Source: Candida dubliniensis CD36 (taxonomy: Eukaryota; Ascomycota; Pichiomycetes; Serinales; Debaryomycetaceae). Taken from it: 64,000 bases of DNA. Under the pieces are notes generated by a model. That model was given only the letters and a program-made list of their open reading frames with translations, ran no database searches and was not told the origin of the DNA. Shown here piece by piece: positions 42,143-52,309 of the stretch. How positions within the stretch are numbered: the first letter of the stretch is position 1; each line of letters starts with the position of its first letter. Position numbers and translations under genes: made by a program. The DNA lies in contig NC_012861.1 of assembly GCF_000026945.1 (NCBI RefSeq), positions 1,736,001-1,800,000 on the forward strand. The letters are read 5' to 3'.

Positions 42143-42264
42143 TGTTAAGTACACTGTATAGGGGTAGTGTATATATTAACTATTTATGTGTGATTATCTA
42201 ATCTAGAATCGTTAGTTCCTTTTTCCAAGATCAATCCCAGGGGGAATTCCAACTCATATTTATA
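42143..42264 (-). repeat. Shortened LTR of element 2 (5' LTR in element orientation), 122 bp
   Basis: Colinear with 37186-37307 with no indels and five substitutions. The outer 205 bp of the LTR, the U3 end in element orientation, is absent, yet the target duplication CAAAC follows directly at 42265. Confidence 0.9.
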
Positions 42265-42312
42265 CAAACATTACCTTCCCTTTTTTTTTTTTTTTCTCTC
42301 TTTATAAACTTC

Positions 42313-44391
42313 TTATAATCCTACCCAAGATCTTATTAATTCTCTAATGGCACCAATACTTGCCATTATAACCATTATAGTACCAAACACTGAAAAACTT
42401 AAACTAGACATTGAAGCAGCTCTAGGATCAACATTTAATAAATGAGCAGTAGCAATAGCTCCACAATTAATTCCTAAAGTTATTCCTCTAGTCACATAAT
42501 CTTGTTTATCAACTTTTAATAATTTAAATAATGGTTCATTAATTAAAACTCCTAAAATTCCTGATAAAATTGTACAAACAGCCATTAAAGATATTGAACC
42601 ACCTAAAGATGAAATTAAAGGTGTTCCTAATGCTAAAGTCACTGATCTTCCAATAAATCCAATTGATCTTTCTGATTGAATTCCTATAATATGACAAATT
42701 ATTGGATAAATGAAAAATGTCATGATAATACTAATAAATATAGTTGGCATTAAAATCGATACATTTTTAATAAAATCTTTCCTATGAGTAAACATTGGTA
42801 ATGATAATGCTACAATTGATACATCCATTAATGATGATAAAAAATCACCACATCCAGGCCATTGTGGAGTTGATGTTGGATTATTATTATTACTGGGGTT
42901 TATTGATGATGATGAAGAAGAAGATTTAGAATTATTATTTAATGTGATTCCATTAAATAAATTTAAATAATTTTTACCAGTTTTATAAAATCTTAAATCA
43001 TCTAAAAATCCTTTTGGTAAATTATGACCATAATTATGATGATGATATATTAAAGAACCAATAAAACAAATAAATAAAATCAATCCTGTGGAAACAATTA
43101 TTGGATGAGCAAATTTCTTTGTGATGGGGTATTTTTGTGGGATTAATAATGCAATATAATAAGAAATAATTGTGATACTTAAATGATATGGTAAATATAT
43201 ATGAATAGATGATATATAATAAAATGGTAAAGATATAATAAATAATAATGAATATAATATCCAATCAATATAATTGATAATAAAAATTGTAATTTGTGAA
43301 AATTCAAGTTGAGAATCTTCTTCTTCTTCTTCTTTCGCTTCCACTTCCACTTCCACGTCTTTCGTTACTTGTTGTTCAAACAATTCCTTTACTGGTGTGG
43401 TGGTAGATGTGCCTTGAGGAGGAACAGGTGGGGGTGGAGGAGGAGGAGGAGAAGTTCTAGGGAACATATCAACATGATATGGTTTATGATAAATAGGTTC
43501 TGGTTCAATTAAATCAAAAGTATCTTCAAATGGATTTTCATTCACTGGATGAGGTTGTGAAAGAGAAGGTATAACTTCTTTACTTTTGATTGGACGTAAA
43601 CTATCAAGATCTATAGTTGTAATATCATCTCTCATACTAGTAACACCATTAGATTTAGATTTAGAATTAGATTTAGATTTAGAATTGGAATTAGAATTGG
43701 TCAACAACATATCTTGCATTTCAATTTCTTCTTCTTCTTCTTTTTCTTCTTCTTCTTTATCAGAATGTAATTTATCTTCCATTTGACCAAATTTTTTAAG
43801 AATCAATTTTAATATTTTTATCAAATTAACATCAATTAAAATTAATAATATTAATCCAATTATAAATACTCCAGCAATTTTTAAACATTCAATAAATGTA
43901 ATTGGATCAGATAATGGTAATATAACAAATGAAGGAATGAAAAATATATTAATCCATTTCAAAGTAAAATTCATTGATGGTTTAATTAATCTTAAATAAT
44001 TTGTTAATAACCAATTTGATCCTATTCTTATTCGTTTAATAAATAAATTTAAATTTAAATTTGTATCACCATTATCATTATTATCATTATCATCATTTTT
44101 TAAATTGGTTAAAAAACTTAATAAACATAAAAAAATAAGATTAATTAACATTCCTAAAACTGAACAAGGAAATTTAATTTTAAAAATATCTTTTAATAAA
44201 ATATTAAATCCATATAAAATAATCATAATAATAATAATACCAATTGGTATAAGAATATAACTATAAATTAAATGATTTCGTGAATACCATATTCCTTTAA
44301 ATATCAGTTGTATTAAATGTTTAATAAATGATAATGATAATGATATTGATCTTGATAGTGATATTGATATTGATGATGAAGTTTTTGTCAT
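42313..44391 (-). CDS. LrgA/LrgB-type fusion membrane protein
   Basis: 692 residues, many membrane segments. The C-terminal ~220 residues match the LrgB family (also the core of the plant plastid glycolate/glycerate transporter PLGG1): IGRSVTLALGTPLISSLGG, a GVLINEP helix and RGITLGINCGAIATAHLL. The N-terminal part has several helices, with FPCSVLGMLINLIF resembling the LrgA signature, so the gene looks like an LrgA-LrgB fusion. A long soluble insert (about 210-370) separates the halves and is rich in Asp/Glu, Ser/Lys and Pro runs. Another Ser/Asn loop lies near 490. Substrate unknown; a carboxylate transporter is the best guess from plant relatives. The stop lies 44 bp from the element 2 target duplication. 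Confidence 0.8.
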   Translation of the reverse strand: MTKTSSSISISLSRSISLSLSFIKHLIQLIFKGIWYSRNHLIYSYILIPIGIIIIMIILYGFNILLKDIFKIKFPCSVLGMLINLIFLCLLSFLTNLKNDDNDNNDNGDTNLNLNLFIKRIRIGSNWLLTNYLRLIKPSMNFTLKWINIFFIPSFVILPLSDPITFIECLKIAGVFIIGLILLILIDVNLIKILKLILKKFGQMEDKLHSDKEEEEKEEEEEIEMQDMLLTNSNSNSKSKSNSKSKSNGVTSMRDDITTIDLDSLRPIKSKEVIPSLSQPHPVNENPFEDTFDLIEPEPIYHKPYHVDMFPRTSPPPPPPPPVPPQGTSTTTPVKELFEQQVTKDVEVEVEAKEEEEEDSQLEFSQITIFIINYIDWILYSLLFIISLPFYYISSIHIYLPYHLSITIISYYIALLIPQKYPITKKFAHPIIVSTGLILFICFIGSLIYHHHNYGHNLPKGFLDDLRFYKTGKNYLNLFNGITLNNNSKSSSSSSSINPSNNNNPTSTPQWPGCGDFLSSLMDVSIVALSLPMFTHRKDFIKNVSILMPTIFISIIMTFFIYPIICHIIGIQSERSIGFIGRSVTLALGTPLISSLGGSISLMAVCTILSGILGVLINEPLFKLLKVDKQDYVTRGITLGINCGAIATAHLLNVDPRAASMSSLSFSVFGTIMVIMASIGAIRELIRSWVGL

Positions 44392-45036
44392 TGGGAAAGA
44401 ATTGACTGAATTGATTTGATACTTGGTATAAGGAAGTTCTATTATTAATTAAAAAACAAGAAGAAGAAGAAGAAGAAGAAGAAGAAGAAGAATATTTGCA
44501 AAAAAAGATGTACCGAGGAAGGTTTGTGGTTCGTGATAACTCTCCCCCACCACCTCCACCACCACCACCACCACCATCAAATTGAGAAATTGCGATTCAG
44601 GAGCCGTAACAGCATGGGGGAGGGGGAGGAAGCATTAATTTTGATAAGGACAATGAAAAAGAGATTGCAATATTTTATTTAATCTTTGTGTTGTTGTTGT
44701 TGTTGTTGTTGATGATGATGGGGTTAACTAAACTATCATTGGTTCAAAAAAATTTTTAAACAATAAGATTAAGAAAACAATCAATCAAAATGGAATACTA
44801 AATTCTATTACAATGACTATGTCATTAACAACTTGTATCAATCTAGTATAAGGGATTAAACATAAATTCATTTACTATATTAAGTTCTATTTTATATTTT
44901 ACAATAATTCAAGCATACTCTTTTGACGTCAAAAAATGAAAAATAAAAAGCATTCAACTCTTTTTTAATGCAAAATAACATCTCTTGATTAAAAATGAAA
45001 AATGAAAACTAATTTAATTTAATTTAATTTAATTTC
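44392..45036. other. LrgB-type gene / UTP15 intergenic region
   Basis: 645 bp: upstream region of the LrgB-type gene and 3' flank of UTP15. (GAA)n at 44459-44490, CCA-rich run near 44545-44576, (GTT)n near 44691-44711 and (AATTT)n near 45012-45032. No gene seen. Confidence 0.6.
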
Positions 45037-46329
45037 TTATACACCTAAAAGTTCTAACATACCACAAATTTCTTTAGCTTTTATACATTGATTAATTTCT
45101 TGTTTTAATTCATTTGATTTAATATCTTCTAATAAACCATTTGCTCCAAGATATTTTTTATAATTCACCATTAATTCATTAACATTTTTATTAGTTTTAT
45201 TAGTTATTAATTTAGAACTTTCAATTATATGATCTTCTTCATCACCAATATAATCTTTACCTTTCATCATTCTACCATAATTTCCAGTTATTTCATTTTT
45301 AATCCCTTGTTTTAATTTAGGTTCAATTTTTTTAGTTCTTATAGAAATTAATCCTGAAGTTAATCCAGTAACAAAATGTTTTTGATTAATTGGTGATACT
45401 CCACATGATAATACTCCATTACCAAATTTCCAACCAAATTGAACTTGCCAATTAGTTGAAGTATAATCAAATACTTTAATAGTTGAATCTAATGAACCCA
45501 CCATTAATGAATTGGTGATAGGAGTATTTGATAAACATGTAGTTGATTTATTAAAATTATTCAATTGATGAATTTGATTCATTCTATTTAAATCCCAAAT
45601 TTTAACATATGGTCCTCCTGCACTAACTAAAGTATTTGATGAAATTGCTAATATATCTTCTACAGGATTTTCTTGATCAAATTTACCAATTATTCGATGA
45701 GGATCTCTTATATCTAATATTCTCACATATCCATCATAACAACCAGTAACTATTAAATTAGAATCTCCTGGAATAAAATTAACACTTCTTATATAATCTT
45801 CATGATTATTATTATTATTATTATTATTATTATCAAATTGTATAATTGGTCCATTTGAAGTTTGAGAAATATCATAAACTCGTAATATTCTATCATCTGA
45901 TCCAGTAATTAATTGATTACCAATTGTTGGATGAAATTTTGCTACATGAGTAGGATGTGAAGAAGGAGTTAAATTAACTAATAAATTTCGAGGTTGATAA
46001 CTATCATAAATTGATACTAATCCTGATGCATCACTAGCAACTAATAATTTCCCATCATATCTATAATTACCACAATAAACCACATCTTTAAATCGAGAAA
46101 ATGTTTTAATTACTTGTCTTGTTTTAGATGAAAAAATTTGAATTTTAGTAGCTGAAGCAATAGCAAAATCATTAGGTGAATTAGGATTAAATTCAATACT
46201 AGTAATAGGATGATTTTCTTTAATTAATTGAGGATTTATATAACTTCTCCAATATCTTTGTTCAGGAGTTGTTTTTGAAGGTAAAGTTGGAGCCCTAACT
46301 TGTGGAAGATCTTGTTTAGCTGATGACAT
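45037..46329 (-). CDS. UTP15: U3 snoRNP WD40 protein Utp15 (t-UTP/UTP-A subcomplex)
   Basis: SSU processome component in the nucleolus, required for pre-18S processing and linked to rDNA transcription. 430 residues. The N-terminus (APTLPSKTTPEQRYWRSY) and first repeats (KIQIFSSKTRQVIKTFSRF) are typical of Utp15. Several WD40 repeats follow to about residue 330, with an Asn run in the loop near 175. The C-terminal helical Utp15 domain ends in KEICGMLELLG. It is divergent from MSH3. Confidence 0.92.
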   Translation of the reverse strand: MSSAKQDLPQVRAPTLPSKTTPEQRYWRSYINPQLIKENHPITSIEFNPNSPNDFAIASATKIQIFSSKTRQVIKTFSRFKDVVYCGNYRYDGKLLVASDASGLVSIYDSYQPRNLLVNLTPSSHPTHVAKFHPTIGNQLITGSDDRILRVYDISQTSNGPIIQFDNNNNNNNNNHEDYIRSVNFIPGDSNLIVTGCYDGYVRILDIRDPHRIIGKFDQENPVEDILAISSNTLVSAGGPYVKIWDLNRMNQIHQLNNFNKSTTCLSNTPITNSLMVGSLDSTIKVFDYTSTNWQVQFGWKFGNGVLSCGVSPINQKHFVTGLTSGLISIRTKKIEPKLKQGIKNEITGNYGRMMKGKDYIGDEEDHIIESSKLITNKTNKNVNELMVNYKKYLGANGLLEDIKSNELKQEINQCIKAKEICGMLELLGV

Positions 46330-47024
46330 GACTTAGGGGAGAATGTGGGGGAAGTGGGATCAGTTTAGTTTAATAAGATGTATAGAGAAATGGAAATGGA
46401 AATAGAAATGGAAATGAAAAATGAAAAAAAATTTGTAACTGTGAATGAAACTCATCGCGTCCGTATAGATAATTTTTTGTTAGTAGTGTGTCATAGGAGA
46501 ATTGACGATACTCACACGACCACCAATTGACATTTAATCAATTAATTAATATGGTAGAGTGTTATTAGTATTTGTTGAAATCAAATCAAAGATTGTATAG
46601 AGTTAGAAGAAGAAGTAGAAATTTGTAATATAAAGTGTAGTAATTGATTGTAATTAATTGAATCTTGTAAGATATTCTAACAAATTTATTGCAATTATTG
46701 ATTTAAAAAAAAAAAAAAATCATATATATATAGAGATAACCAAAGATAGTCATCAAATAGCTAATATTCTTACAGTTTACCTTTATAATGATAAATAAAC
46801 GCTTATGTTTAATTTGAAGTTATCTAAACAAATAACAATCAATAAATTAATTATCATTTTTAATAAATAAAATTGTATTAAAAATTTCGTTTAAAGAAAA
46901 CAACATTTTGGCTCATTCTTTCATTCTTTCTTTCGTTTTTTTCTTTCTTTCTTTCTTTGGAAACAAATCTTTTCATCATCATGAACCTTTTACTATTATT
47001 AATCACCAACAGATTGGAAACCTC
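46330..47024. other. Divergent UTP15 / MSH3 intergenic region
   Basis: 695 bp. Apart from the PAC/RRPE pair it holds an A tract near 46706-46719, TA repeats and a TTTC-rich leader before MSH3. Translation from the open frame further upstream (46908) would need a TTG start and is not supported. Confidence 0.6.
46422..46458 (-). promoter_or_regulatory. RRPE and PAC motifs upstream of UTP15
   Basis: On the minus strand the PAC core GCGATGAG (46451-46458) is followed by an RRPE-like A/T element (TGAAAAAAAATTT on the + strand, 46422-46434). They are 93-129 bp before the UTP15 ATG. The pair is the hallmark of ribosome-biogenesis genes in ascomycete yeasts, matching the product. Confidence 0.75.
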
Positions 47025-49997
47025 ATGTCAAGTCAAAAACGACAATCCACATTAAGTAGATTCTTCACAACAGTTAAACCTACTTCTCAAAATACCGAAT
47101 CTACTTCAACCAATAATGTACCACCACCACCATCACCACCACCACAACCACCAACTAGGAATGAAAAATTATTAGAATTTGGATTTAATAGAATTGAAAG
47201 CTCCTCTACTACCAACCCCACAACTAAACCAAAAGATATTAAAAAACGTAAATCAACAACATTGAATGTATCTTCTGAACCAAGAATCAAAAAAACCATG
47301 AAAGAAAAACGACTTACACCATTAGAGAAACAAATTTTAGAATTAACTGAACAACATCAAGATAAAATATTATTAATTCAAATAGGTTACAAATATAAAG
47401 TATTTGGTATCAATGCCCTTAAAGTATCTCAAATTTTAAATATCATGTATATTACTAATGATATTGAAGATTCTCGATTTCATTATTGTAGTATTCCTGA
47501 TACAAGATTACATATTCATTTACAAAGAATATTAAATCATGGATATAAAGTTGGAATAGTTAAACAAATTGAATCATCTATTATTAAACAAATTGAAAAA
47601 ACTTCGAAATCATCTGATGTTATGCGTAGAGAATTAACAAGAGTTTATACTAAGGCAACATATTTTGGTGATGAATTGATTGGAACTAATAATAAAGAAG
47701 AGATTAATTGGGATTTATTTTCAAAATTACCAGAATATATTATTTGTATTAATGAAATTTCAGATAAAGAATTTGCTTTTGTTGCTATACAACCTTTAAT
47801 TGGTGAAATTATTTTTGATTGTTTTAAAGATGATATAAGTAGACAAGAATTAGAAACAAGATTATTATATCTTCGACCAATTGAAGTTATTGTCATTACT
47901 AATGAAATTACTAAAGAAATTAGTTCTCCAACTTTAATGACATTAAAATTAATTAATCATAATGCAAATATAATTCATAAAATGGGTCAATGTAATTATG
48001 AAATATCGGATTATTTATCTAATGAACAATTGGTGGAATATTATTCAATCAATTTCCCTTTAAAGATTCAACAATGTTTCCAATATTTATTAACATATTT
48101 ACATGAATTTAAATTGACTAATATTTTCACCATTCCAGAAAATATTACTAGTTTCCAAAATTCAAAAAAATATATGATTTTACCTGCTAATACATTAAAT
48201 TCCCTTGAAATATTTATTAATTCAACTGATCATACTACCAAAGGAAGTCTTTTCAATTTATTAAACAATACTAAAACCATATTTGGATCACGACTTTTAC
48301 AAAAATGGGTTTCAAGACCACTTGTACATATACAAGATATTAAAGATCGACATCAAGCTATTGATGATTTACAAAGTGAATATAATCATGTTGTTGATTC
48401 TATTTGTAATTTTTTGATAAAAATCAAACATTATGATTTAGAAGGATTATTAAGTAAAATCCATTATTCTAGTAGTAATGATCATGGAAGTAATAGAGCA
48501 AGTCGGAAACAAGTATATTTATTATTATCATATTTACAAGAAATTTTATTATTAGTGAAAAAATTTGATAAAAGTATTAAATCATTAAAATTTAAATCAT
48601 CATTATTAATAAAAATTTTTAATGAATTATTATCAATTGCTCAAACTGATATTATAATTGAGAATTTTTTATCAATGATTGATCTTTCATTTTTTGATTG
48701 TAAAGAATCTTCAGAACAATGTCAAAAATTTTTTAAACGGAATAATTTCCAAAGTATTGAAATTCAATATAATAAAATTTCTCAATATGAAACTTTAATT
48801 GAACAAGAATTAGATATTATACGAAAAGAACTTAATAATCCTAAATTGAAATATGTTCAAAAAGATGGAGAAAGATATCTTATTGAAATTAGAAATAATC
48901 AACGAGATAAAATCCCAATTGAAAATTATTTATTAATTAAAAGTACTCAAACCATTACTAGATATCGAAATAAATCAGTGACTAAATATTTAAAATTATT
49001 ACAATATCATGAAGAAATGTTAATTAAAACTTGTGATGAAGAATTTCAAAATTTTTTAATAAATTTAGATTCTCATTATCAATTATTTTATAAAATTATT
49101 AAAAATTTATCAATTTTTGATTGTTTAATATCATTAACTACAACAAGTTCATTAACAAATTATACTCGACCAATAATAGTAGAAGATTTAATTATTGATG
49201 TTAAAAAAGCTCGAAATCCTATTATTGAACAAATGCGTCCTAATTATGTTTCTAATGATATTAATATTGAATATGATAAAAATCGAGTATTAATAATTAC
49301 TGGACCTAATATGGGAGGTAAATCATCTTATGTGAAAACTGTAGCTTTATTAACTGTAATGACACAAATTGGTTGTTATTTACCTTGTGATAAAGCTATT
49401 ATGGGGATATTTGATTCAATTTTTATTAGAATGGGAGCTAATGATAATATTTTAAAAGGTTATTCAACATTTATGATGGAAATGTTACAATGTAAAAATA
49501 TAATTCTGATGATGACTACTAGATCATTAATTATATTAGATGAAATTGGTCGAGGTACAGGAACTATTGATGGAATAGCTTTAGCTTATTCAATTTTAAA
49601 ATATTTAATTGAATCAGAATTTAAACCATTAATATTATTTATTACTCATTATCCATCAATTCATGTTTTAGAAAAAGAATATCCTTATCAAGTGATCAAT
49701 TATCATATGGGATATCAAGAAATTCAACAACAAAATCAAAATCAAAATCAAAATCAAAAACAAATTGAAATCCCTGAAATTATATTTTTATATAATTTAT
49801 GTCATGGTGTAGTTAATAATCTGTATGGATTAAATGTTGCTAAATTGGCAGGAATATCTCATGATATCATATTTCAAGCTTTTAATATTAGTGAACAAAT
49901 GAAATTAGATATTGAAATGAAAGAATATTGGAAATTTGCTTATAAATTACATAAAGTCCTTAAAAATGAACTTGATATAGATTATTTATTTACCTAA
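47025..49997 (+). CDS. MSH3: DNA mismatch-repair protein Msh3
   Basis: MutS homologue that pairs with Msh2 as MutS-beta to recognise insertion/deletion loops. I start at the ATG at 47025 (990 residues). It places the PCNA-binding box QSTLSRFF at residues 7-14, as in Msh3/Msh6 proteins; the longer frame begins at TTG. A Pro/Thr-rich linker leads to the mispair-binding domain with IQIGYKYKVFG, the Tyr-Lys type of Msh3 rather than the Phe-x-Glu type of Msh6. The ATPase has Walker A GPNMGGKS at 760-767 and LDEIGRGTGTIDG. A Gln/Asn run lies near 910. Its stop is 24 bp from the convergent neighbour. Confidence 0.93.
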   Translation: MSSQKRQSTLSRFFTTVKPTSQNTESTSTNNVPPPPSPPPQPPTRNEKLLEFGFNRIESSSTTNPTTKPKDIKKRKSTTLNVSSEPRIKKTMKEKRLTPLEKQILELTEQHQDKILLIQIGYKYKVFGINALKVSQILNIMYITNDIEDSRFHYCSIPDTRLHIHLQRILNHGYKVGIVKQIESSIIKQIEKTSKSSDVMRRELTRVYTKATYFGDELIGTNNKEEINWDLFSKLPEYIICINEISDKEFAFVAIQPLIGEIIFDCFKDDISRQELETRLLYLRPIEVIVITNEITKEISSPTLMTLKLINHNANIIHKMGQCNYEISDYLSNEQLVEYYSINFPLKIQQCFQYLLTYLHEFKLTNIFTIPENITSFQNSKKYMILPANTLNSLEIFINSTDHTTKGSLFNLLNNTKTIFGSRLLQKWVSRPLVHIQDIKDRHQAIDDLQSEYNHVVDSICNFLIKIKHYDLEGLLSKIHYSSSNDHGSNRASRKQVYLLLSYLQEILLLVKKFDKSIKSLKFKSSLLIKIFNELLSIAQTDIIIENFLSMIDLSFFDCKESSEQCQKFFKRNNFQSIEIQYNKISQYETLIEQELDIIRKELNNPKLKYVQKDGERYLIEIRNNQRDKIPIENYLLIKSTQTITRYRNKSVTKYLKLLQYHEEMLIKTCDEEFQNFLINLDSHYQLFYKIIKNLSIFDCLISLTTTSSLTNYTRPIIVEDLIIDVKKARNPIIEQMRPNYVSNDINIEYDKNRVLIITGPNMGGKSSYVKTVALLTVMTQIGCYLPCDKAIMGIFDSIFIRMGANDNILKGYSTFMMEMLQCKNIILMMTTRSLIILDEIGRGTGTIDGIALAYSILKYLIESEFKPLILFITHYPSIHVLEKEYPYQVINYHMGYQEIQQQNQNQNQNQKQIEIPEIIFLYNLCHGVVNNLYGLNVAKLAGISHDIIFQAFNISEQMKLDIEMKEYWKFAYKLHKVLKNELDIDYLFT

Positions 49998-50021
49998 AAA
50001 AAAAAAAAAATATTGAGTTTT

Positions 50022-51608
50022 TTAAACAAGTTTGAAGAAATCAATAACTAATTGATTAAAAATTTTAGGATTATCTAAATATATATGATGACCAGCTTTT
50101 TCAACTATTTCAAATCGAGAAATTTTATCATTATCATTATTATGATCACCATTTTGGTTTTTGATTTTATCATTAATTTGTTGATAAATATATTCTCCTC
50201 CATTTTTATTCATCCAATCATTATCTCCATAAATCCACATATTATTAATTTTATTATCAACAAAAAAATCAATTAATCCTCGATCAGCAAGAGGTAATTT
50301 AGCTAAAATTTCTGGAGTAATTAATTTTGTAATAGCAATTTCTCCTGATCCTTGAAATTGATTAAAAATTGAATAAGAATAATTATGTAATTTTAATATT
50401 AATTCAATAGTATCTTTATTAGTATCAATTTCAAAATTTTTAAATCTTTGAAATGACCAATAAGATAAAATTTTTGAATAAAATGGACCAAAATTTTGTA
50501 AAAATTCAAATGGAGATTTATTTTTCAACCAAAGTTTCTTTAATAACCAATTTTTAGGAAATTTAGGTTTACCTAATTTTGTCCAAATATTGGTTAATTC
50601 TTCATTTATAATTATATTATTATTATCATTATCTTTATCATTATTATTATTATTATTAAACTGTAATTCTTTAAATGGATCATTATATAAATTGAATTGA
50701 AATCGTTTATCATTAATTAAACTAAATTCATTAGATTCTGTCCCCATTGGACTAACTAAAATTACATCTGATACCAATAATTTATTATTATTATTATTAT
50801 TATTATATTTCATTAAATAACAACAAGCCAAATATGCTCCCATTGAATGACCAATCAATTTAAATTGATTTATATTTCTATTAATTCTCCAATTTTCTAT
50901 TTTATCAATAAACCAATTTTCAATTTGTAAAATTTGATTAATTTTTTCTGATAATGAATCAAATGGTTCAATAATAAATTCTTTGGGAAATTTAGGTCGA
51001 CTAGAATTTCCAAATCCAGGTAAATCAATTAAATGTAATTTAATCCCAGGAATTCTTATTAAATCTTCAATATTTTTAATAAAATATCCCATAGCTGCCA
51101 TATATCCATGAATAACAACTATATGTTGCTCTTGTTCTTTCAGTGTTGTAGTTTTATTTTCAAGGTAAAATTCATGAATAAAATTACCATCATCTAATTT
51201 CACATCTATTAGTTTACCAGTTATTAAATATTCTTCATTTACATCATCATCATCCTTATCATCATGCTTATCATCATTGTCGTATTCTTGAGGAGGATAA
51301 ATATGAATATCTGAAGGTAATAATGTACGAAATAATTCATATTCAATGTTTCGATTTCTTAATCGATCTTGTTTTATTTGATCGGATTCTTCTTCTTTGG
51401 ATTCATACATTAATGATCTTGGACTACTCCACCAATCTTGAACTGATTTTAAAATGGGGATAGAATTAATCGATGTGGTTGAAGATGTTGGCGTGGAAGT
51501 AGTTGATTCGATTGACAGATTAGGGTCAGAAGTTAAAGTAGAACCATCAGCAGATTCAGATCTTGGACCCGTCATTGTAGCTATAGAATCTCTTACCAAA
51601 GAAGTCAT
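50022..51608 (-). CDS. Alpha/beta-hydrolase of the CLD1/ICT1/ECM18 (ABHD4/5) family
   Basis: 528 residues. HGYMAAMGYF oxyanion-loop region, DLPGFGNSSRP, nucleophile elbow GHSMGAY near residue 253, and a C-terminal GHHIYLDNP with the His of the triad in an HX4D motif. In yeast the family includes the mitochondrial cardiolipin deacylase Cld1 and the lysophosphatidic acid acyltransferase Ict1. The N-terminal ~50 residues are Ser/Thr-rich with few acids and might be a mitochondrial signal, but this is weak. An acidic Asp run near 120 and Asn runs lie in loops. Which paralogue it is cannot be settled by reading. Confidence 0.8.
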   Translation of the reverse strand: MTSLVRDSIATMTGPRSESADGSTLTSDPNLSIESTTSTPTSSTTSINSIPILKSVQDWWSSPRSLMYESKEEESDQIKQDRLRNRNIEYELFRTLLPSDIHIYPPQEYDNDDKHDDKDDDDVNEEYLITGKLIDVKLDDGNFIHEFYLENKTTTLKEQEQHIVVIHGYMAAMGYFIKNIEDLIRIPGIKLHLIDLPGFGNSSRPKFPKEFIIEPFDSLSEKINQILQIENWFIDKIENWRINRNINQFKLIGHSMGAYLACCYLMKYNNNNNNNKLLVSDVILVSPMGTESNEFSLINDKRFQFNLYNDPFKELQFNNNNNNDKDNDNNNIIINEELTNIWTKLGKPKFPKNWLLKKLWLKNKSPFEFLQNFGPFYSKILSYWSFQRFKNFEIDTNKDTIELILKLHNYSYSIFNQFQGSGEIAITKLITPEILAKLPLADRGLIDFFVDNKINNMWIYGDNDWMNKNGGEYIYQQINDKIKNQNGDHNNDNDKISRFEIVEKAGHHIYLDNPKIFNQLVIDFFKLV

Positions 51609-52151
51609 GATGAAATAAATGTATATGATATGGTTGTATAAAATTATTCTAAGGAAAGAAAGAAAAAGTGTAACAACCTGGTTAAGTATTATGTGTTATC
51701 TTCTTCTTCTTATCAGTGAAAGAGAAAGTTAGAAGTTAGAAGTTAGAGAGGACAGGCAAAGTTTATTTTGTGCGAGTTTACAACACACATTAAGATAAAA
51801 GATTCTATACGACCCAACCCACCAATATTTATTAGATCTTACAAGTGGTCTCAGACTTACAATCAAACAAGACCAAAAAACTCATTAATTCTATAACATT
51901 CAATTCAATTCAATTCAATTCAATTCAATTAAACTAATTAAACAATACTAAACATATTAAAAATAAACTAAAAAAACAAAAAAAAAAAAAAAAAGTAACA
52001 ACAAACAACACAGTAATAACTGTGGGTTAGATCAGAAGTAAACTAACGAAATTAACATCAATAAACATCAAAATATTAAAATATGACTATTGAATAAATA
52101 GAATAAAATACTAGCCATTAACTTTATCCTCTTTTCTACCTCTTTCCTTTA
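51609..52151. other. CLD1-like gene / SNA3 intergenic region
   Basis: 543 bp: promoter of the hydrolase gene and 3' flank of SNA3. A (TTCAA)n run at about 51899-51930 and an A tract near 51979-51994. No gene seen. Confidence 0.6.
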
Positions 52152-52272
52152 TCAATGTTGTGTCTTATTATCAATCTCAGTGTAAGCTGGTGGTGGTGCT
52201 CCATTTTCAACAGGAACAGGGGCCACTGGGGTCAAATTTGAAGATGATGAACCTTCCACTACTGACCCATAA

Positions 52273-52309
<37 letters not shown>

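Larger units (their letters stand above)
37186..42264 (-). mobile_element. Degenerate Ty3/gypsy-type LTR retrotransposon, element 2
   Basis: Bounded by a full LTR (37186-37512) and a shortened copy (42143-42264). It is flanked by the 5-bp repeat CAAAC at 37181-37185 and 42265-42269, a target-site duplication of the Ty3 size. Coding is leftward: gag, then protease, RT, RNase H and integrase remnants. The shared 122 bp of the LTRs differ at five positions, all transitions. Gag is intact. Pol carries an in-frame stop, a 7-bp duplication, several homopolymer frameshifts and an internal deletion in integrase. The copy cannot be autonomous. It sits between the complex I gene and the LrgB-type gene. 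Confidence 0.93.

Noticed and set aside
46908..47024. Extended N-terminus of MSH3
   Set aside because: It would need a TTG start and adds a Phe/Ser-rich stretch before the conserved PCNA box; the ATG at 47025 is preferred.
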